A stretch of 64,000 nucleotides of DNA from Bradyrhizobium canariense (lineage in GTDB: Bacteria; Pseudomonadota; Alphaproteobacteria; Rhizobiales; Xanthobacteraceae): contig NZ_JAFCKJ010000006.1 of the NCBI RefSeq assembly GCF_018130465.1, positions 248,001-312,000 of the forward strand. The letters are read 5' to 3'. The notes beneath the pieces were generated by a model. That model had not been told where the DNA came from. It did no database searches and worked only from the letters and a program-made list of their open reading frames with translations. How positions within the stretch are numbered: the stretch's first letter is position 1; every line of letters starts with the position of its first letter. A program made the position numbers and the translations under genes. Below are positions 60,380 through 64,000 of the stretch, in pieces.

Positions 60380-62146
60380 ATGTTTCGTCGATTTTGCTGG
60401 ACTTGGGTCTTCATCGCCGGTGCCGGCATTTTCGCCGCCGCGGCGCACGCCGAGGATACTGTCGTGCGCAGCTTCGCCGGCGGTTCGGCAAACTCGATGG
60501 TAGGCATCGTTCCGGCCAGCGAGGACGTGGAACTGGGCGGCCCCCAAGCGCTCAGCGCCAACGGGCAGGGCAACCTGTTCGTGCTCGACCAGATCAACGG
60601 CCGCATTCTCCAGTTCGATCCCAAACAACCGAACTCCGCCCCGGACGTCCTGAAGATGCCGAAGGATGTCCAGCCGACAGACCTCGTCGTTCACAACGAC
60701 GACATCATGGTTTGGGACGGCGGCGTGCGCACGTTGAAGGCAGCGGCGGGGCAGTCCACGCGTGGGCTCGGCGACGAGATCCAGCTCGAGGAGGTCTCAA
60801 GCCGCGGCGTGGACGATCAGGTCGCCGTCTCCGCCTTCGCCCAGATGGGGTCGCAGCCGCCAGGCAGCGCAACCGACCTACTCGACCAGAACACGCGCGC
60901 GGCCGTCATCAGGCAGGGGCGGCAGCCCGATCGGCAATACATCGCGTCCCGCAGCAAAGGCTCGGTGATCGCCGACGTGATCCCGGACAAGGGTAATTCC
61001 AGCGTACGGATCGAGATCCAGACCATGGTCACGAACGAGAGCATTGGCGCGCTCGGTCTGCGCGTGCGCGACCAGCTCGGCACGGTCGAATTTCTGGAGA
61101 TTGACAACAGCGAGCGCTTTTATGTGCTGGCCGAGGACATCCCGCCGACGGGGAAGAACGCCGCGACCTTCGTCGCACGCTATGCCGCAAACGGTCGTCT
61201 CGAGGGGATCTACGAACTGCCGCTCGAGAACACCCCGCTGACCAGGCGGTTCGTCACCGTCTCGGGTGATGGCGATGTTTATTTCCTGCGAACCAAGCCG
61301 GACGGTGTCGAAGTGGTTGGCGTTGGCTTCAAACCGCTGGGCAACGTGTCGGTCATCGACGTGCGGCCGTCGCGGGCCTCAGCGAAGCCGTCCCCGGGCC
61401 CCGGCGGTCGACCCGACAACGACGTCAAGTTCAGCGCGACTGCCGCGGTCCGGCCGTCCAATCGTCAGCAGGCGATCGAGACCGCGTTCGCATTCGAAGG
61501 CGTGCAGTGGAAGCTGACGCAGGCGAACTATGGCAACGATCCGGATAGCCAGTGCAGCGGCTTCAGCCGCATTCGCCGGCCGTGGTATCTACAGGGCAAG
61601 GTAAACCAGGAGGTGCGCGGCGTACCCTATTGCTGGGGTTGCCACGGTTCGCTCGCAAATTTCCGGCAGCGGATCGACAGCGGGACGCTGGCCGGCAACG
61701 TCTGCACCCGCAACGCGCCGCGGCCGGACGTGGCGGGGGTCGACTGTTCCGCGTTCGTCAGCGCCGCGTGGGGACTCTCGGTGCACTACACGACTGCCGC
61801 CATCCCGGCGATCGCGGCCCCCGTGTCGAATCCCTGGGACCTCAAGCCCGGCGATGCGCTGAATAAGCCGGGCTCCCATGTGATGTTATTCCTGCGGTTT
61901 ACGCCCGATCGCAAGGCGGAGGTGATGGAATCCTCGACCGGTGGATGCAACGGACGCGTTTGCCGCAATGTCTATCCGTTGGCGAGCTTGCTAGCTCGTG
62001 GCTACAATCCGGTCCGCTTCCGTGCCTTCGCGGACGACCAGGCGACGGTTTCGGCGGACGCCTATCAAGAGGACGATGCGCCGACGGGGCGCAAATCGAC
62101 GCCTGCCAAAGCCGCAAGCAACAAGCCTGCGACCAAGAAGCGCTGA
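60380..62146 (+). CDS. Exported NlpC/P60-like hydrolase with propeller-like N-domain
   Basis: A 588-residue protein. The signal peptide (MFRRFCWTWVFIAGAGIFAA, cleaved after AHA) is followed by a ~330-residue domain with NHL/propeller-like strands (GNLFVLDQINGRILQFDP, YAANGRLEGIYELPL). The C-terminal ~180 residues look like a papain-fold amidase: nucleophile C456 in GVDCSAFVSAAWGLS and histidine H500 in PGSHVMLFL. Such enzymes cut peptidoglycan peptides. T6SS assembly needs local wall remodelling, so a role there fits. Start at 60380 because it opens the signal peptide; an upstream codon at 60317 is in frame. Confidence 0.7.
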   Translation: MFRRFCWTWVFIAGAGIFAAAAHAEDTVVRSFAGGSANSMVGIVPASEDVELGGPQALSANGQGNLFVLDQINGRILQFDPKQPNSAPDVLKMPKDVQPTDLVVHNDDIMVWDGGVRTLKAAAGQSTRGLGDEIQLEEVSSRGVDDQVAVSAFAQMGSQPPGSATDLLDQNTRAAVIRQGRQPDRQYIASRSKGSVIADVIPDKGNSSVRIEIQTMVTNESIGALGLRVRDQLGTVEFLEIDNSERFYVLAEDIPPTGKNAATFVARYAANGRLEGIYELPLENTPLTRRFVTVSGDGDVYFLRTKPDGVEVVGVGFKPLGNVSVIDVRPSRASAKPSPGPGGRPDNDVKFSATAAVRPSNRQQAIETAFAFEGVQWKLTQANYGNDPDSQCSGFSRIRRPWYLQGKVNQEVRGVPYCWGCHGSLANFRQRIDSGTLAGNVCTRNAPRPDVAGVDCSAFVSAAWGLSVHYTTAAIPAIAAPVSNPWDLKPGDALNKPGSHVMLFLRFTPDRKAEVMESSTGGCNGRVCRNVYPLASLLARGYNPVRFRAFADDQATVSADAYQEDDAPTGRKSTPAKAASNKPATKKR

Positions 62147-62287
62147 ACCCCCGGTGTCCTCGGCGCTACAAATCAATATGAACTACTGCCCGCGGGCTGG
62201 CGTTTCGAACCCCCGGACCGGGGGGCCACAGCCTCGATCCGACAGACTGGTTCCGGGGCGGCCTGCATGATTTCGAGGTGGATCAGG

Positions 62288-64000
62288 ATGCGAAGCTCCA
62301 GAGGATTTGACCGCAGCTTTGGCCGCTTGTGCGCCGCCATCGCGCTCGCCGCGATGATCGGCCTGCCGCTGCAGCATGCTCGGGCGGCGGAAGCGCTTTC
62401 CATCAGCAATCCGGATGGCGGGGCCTTGCGCGCTCTCGTGATCGGCATTGATGATTATCAACACGTCCGCAAGCTGAAGGGGGCAGTCGCCGACGCCGCC
62501 GATATCGTATCCAGCCTGAAGACGATGGGGGTTGGCGACGTCGTCGAGCTGACCAACGCCCAAGCTGAAAGGGCGAGCGTGCTGCGCGAAATCAGCGCGA
62601 TGGTCGAGCGGACAAGGAACAACGATCTCGTCTTTCTGTCGATCGCTGGTCACGGCACGCAGGAGCCGGAGCGCATCAAGGGCTCGGAGCCGGACGGCAT
62701 GGAGAACGTGTTCCTGCTGCCGGGCTTCGAAACCACGCCGACTGGATCGGTCGAACGTATTCTGGGGAGCGAGTTCAATCACTTCATCCGGCAGTTCGAA
62801 CTGCGCGGTGCGAAGGTGATTTTCGTCGCGGACACCTGCCACGGCGGCGGGATGGTGCGTGATATCGATCCGCGGGCTGAGGAGATGAGCTTTCGCCAGG
62901 TGCCGCGCTACACGCTGCTGGTCGATGAATTGAAACCGGTGTCGGACAGCAACGATCCCAAGTCCGAGCTCGATCTCGATCACACCGCGTTCCTGGCCGC
63001 CGTTGACCGCAATACCAAGGCCCCTGAAGTGCGAATCCCCGGGATCGATGGTCTGCGCGGGGCTCTCAGCTACGCGGTGGCGAGGGCCGTGGAGGGCAGC
63101 GCGGACATCAATCACGATAATAAGGTGACACTCAAGGAGCTCTTCGCCAACGTCCGTCAGGTGGTGTATCAGCTTTCAGACCAGCGCCAGAACATAGTGA
63201 CGATATCGTCACCCGCGCAGACGCCGGAGACGGACGTTGCCTTCGAACTGACGCGCGGGGTGGTGCTCATTCAGGGGCCGGCCGCGAGAACCGCCACTAC
63301 TCAGGCGACTGTTCCCGTCGATGGGAAGGCGCCCCCCGCACCGCTTGCGACGACAAAGACTCCGACGGTGCCAACTCTTGCCGCCGCGCCCAATGCAGCT
63401 CCCGGCAATGCCGTTCCGACCGGCATCGCACTTGCCGGCACAGCACCGGCGCCTCTCCGTCTTTCAACGCCAATCCGCTTGGCAGCGCTCGACGGCAAGA
63501 TGAACTATTTCTCGGGCGTGAGCACGAAGGATGTCGCCGTGCAGGCGGTTCAGCCGACGGATAATCCCGACTTGATCTGGGACCCCGTGTCTCATGACGT
63601 GATCGCTTGGGGCGATGTGGTCGCTTACGGGATGGATGTGGCCAATTTGCCGACGGTCGTGGATCGCACCGCGGCTATCCGCGACCTCAAGCGAATGGCG
63701 ACTCGTTCACCCCAGACGATGCGTATTTGGCCGGACGATCGACAGCAGCGCGCCGGCCAGACCATCGAAGTTGAACTGTCCGACGTTGCGGCGAGGTCGC
63801 TGCTGCTGTTCAATGTGTCAGGCGATGGAACCATCCAGATGTTGTATCCCGTGGGTACAGATGCGCCGTTGGCCAAATCGGCGAGCTTGCGGCTGCCGCT
63901 CAGGGTGGGCGAACCTTTTGGCGCCGAGCAGATTGTCGCGGTGACCTCGCAGCAGCGCATGTCCGACCTTGAAACCGTCCTGATCCAGCTCAATCGGCGT
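62288..64000 (+). CDS. Caspase-like (C14) exported protein, runs off the window
   Basis: At least 571 codons, open to the last base. The signal peptide ends ...LQHARAA. The caspase p20 domain starts GALRALVIGIDDYQHVRKLK. Catalytic dyad intact: H122 in SIAGHGTQEPE and C184 in ADTCHGGGM. After a Pro/Ala/Thr-rich linker (~330-395), the C-terminal part (SLLLFNVSGDGTIQMLYPVG) resembles DUF4384 and the periplasmic tail of the kinase at 56944. AGG stands close upstream of the ATG. With the pair at 27-30 kb it makes three caspase-family proteins around one T6SS. The true C-terminus is outside. Confidence 0.85.
   Translation, partial: MRSSRGFDRSFGRLCAAIALAAMIGLPLQHARAAEALSISNPDGGALRALVIGIDDYQHVRKLKGAVADAADIVSSLKTMGVGDVVELTNAQAERASVLREISAMVERTRNNDLVFLSIAGHGTQEPERIKGSEPDGMENVFLLPGFETTPTGSVERILGSEFNHFIRQFELRGAKVIFVADTCHGGGMVRDIDPRAEEMSFRQVPRYTLLVDELKPVSDSNDPKSELDLDHTAFLAAVDRNTKAPEVRIPGIDGLRGALSYAVARAVEGSADINHDNKVTLKELFANVRQVVYQLSDQRQNIVTISSPAQTPETDVAFELTRGVVLIQGPAARTATTQATVPVDGKAPPAPLATTKTPTVPTLAAAPNAAPGNAVPTGIALAGTAPAPLRLSTPIRLAALDGKMNYFSGVSTKDVAVQAVQPTDNPDLIWDPVSHDVIAWGDVVAYGMDVANLPTVVDRTAAIRDLKRMATRSPQTMRIWPDDRQQRAGQTIEVELSDVAARSLLLFNVSGDGTIQMLYPVGTDAPLAKSASLRLPLRVGEPFGAEQIVAVTSQQRMSDLETVLIQLNRR

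Overview
The window reads as chromosome of a GC-rich alphaproteobacterium of the Bradyrhizobium/Rhodopseudomonas type. The pointers are rhizobial palindromic repeats at 131-270 and 58764-58810, several branched-chain-amino-acid-type ABC transport genes, and an 'imp'-style type VI secretion (T6SS) locus arranged as in rhizobia and agrobacteria. All assignments come from reading the sequence and translated motifs; no database search was run, so genus is an inference.

Region 1 (1-20 kb) is ordinary metabolic and transport chromosome. It holds the tail of an ABC solute-binding protein, a CmcJ/NvfI-like putative oxidoreductase, a short RlpA-like protein, a Gfo/Idh/MocA dehydrogenase, and a 28-codon membrane micro-ORF with a perfect Shine-Dalgarno. 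A Tat-exported solute-binding protein and a UvrA2-like ATPase follow. Next is a complete Liv-type ABC operon read leftwards: binding protein, LivH, LivM, a fused LivG-LivF ATPase, then a second paralogous binding protein. An SMP-30/gluconolactonase, leuA behind a Leu-codon-rich leader peptide and alternative RNA hairpins, an orphan TRAP-type binding protein and a Spy/CpxP-like protein complete the region.

Region 2 (20-26.9 kb) is an integration scar. tRNA-Lys(CUU) is followed 62 bp on by a truncated, frameshifted tyrosine integrase. Beyond it lie tRNA-3'-end-like fragments, an IS21-type istB remnant and a multiply frameshifted hypothetical gene. Among this debris are intact genes: two zinc-peptidase-motif proteins without signal peptides (one carrying an OmpA-like peptidoglycan-binding domain) and a divergent OmpA-like protein.

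Region 3 (26.9-64 kb) is a T6SS superlocus. The leftward arm runs tssA, tssB, tssC, hcp, tssE, tssF, tssG, clpV and a SAM methyltransferase. The rightward arm runs vgrG, a DUF6931-type gene, an FHA protein, tssK, tssL (with OmpA domain), tssM, tagF, a PP2C phosphatase and a Ser/Thr kinase. No tssJ, PAAR or recognisable effector gene is visible. The core is bracketed by envelope-directed genes: three caspase-like (C14) proteins, an OmpA-like protein, a tandem DUF4399 protein, a DUF4424 protein and an exported NlpC/P60-like hydrolase. One caspase-like protein is fused to a formylglycine-generating-enzyme-like domain and has lost both expected catalytic cysteine positions. It is divergently transcribed from a caspase that keeps its His/Cys dyad. 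Kinase, phosphatase and FHA protein form the expected post-translational switch. The caspase/pseudo-caspase set around it is the most interesting possible undescribed module.
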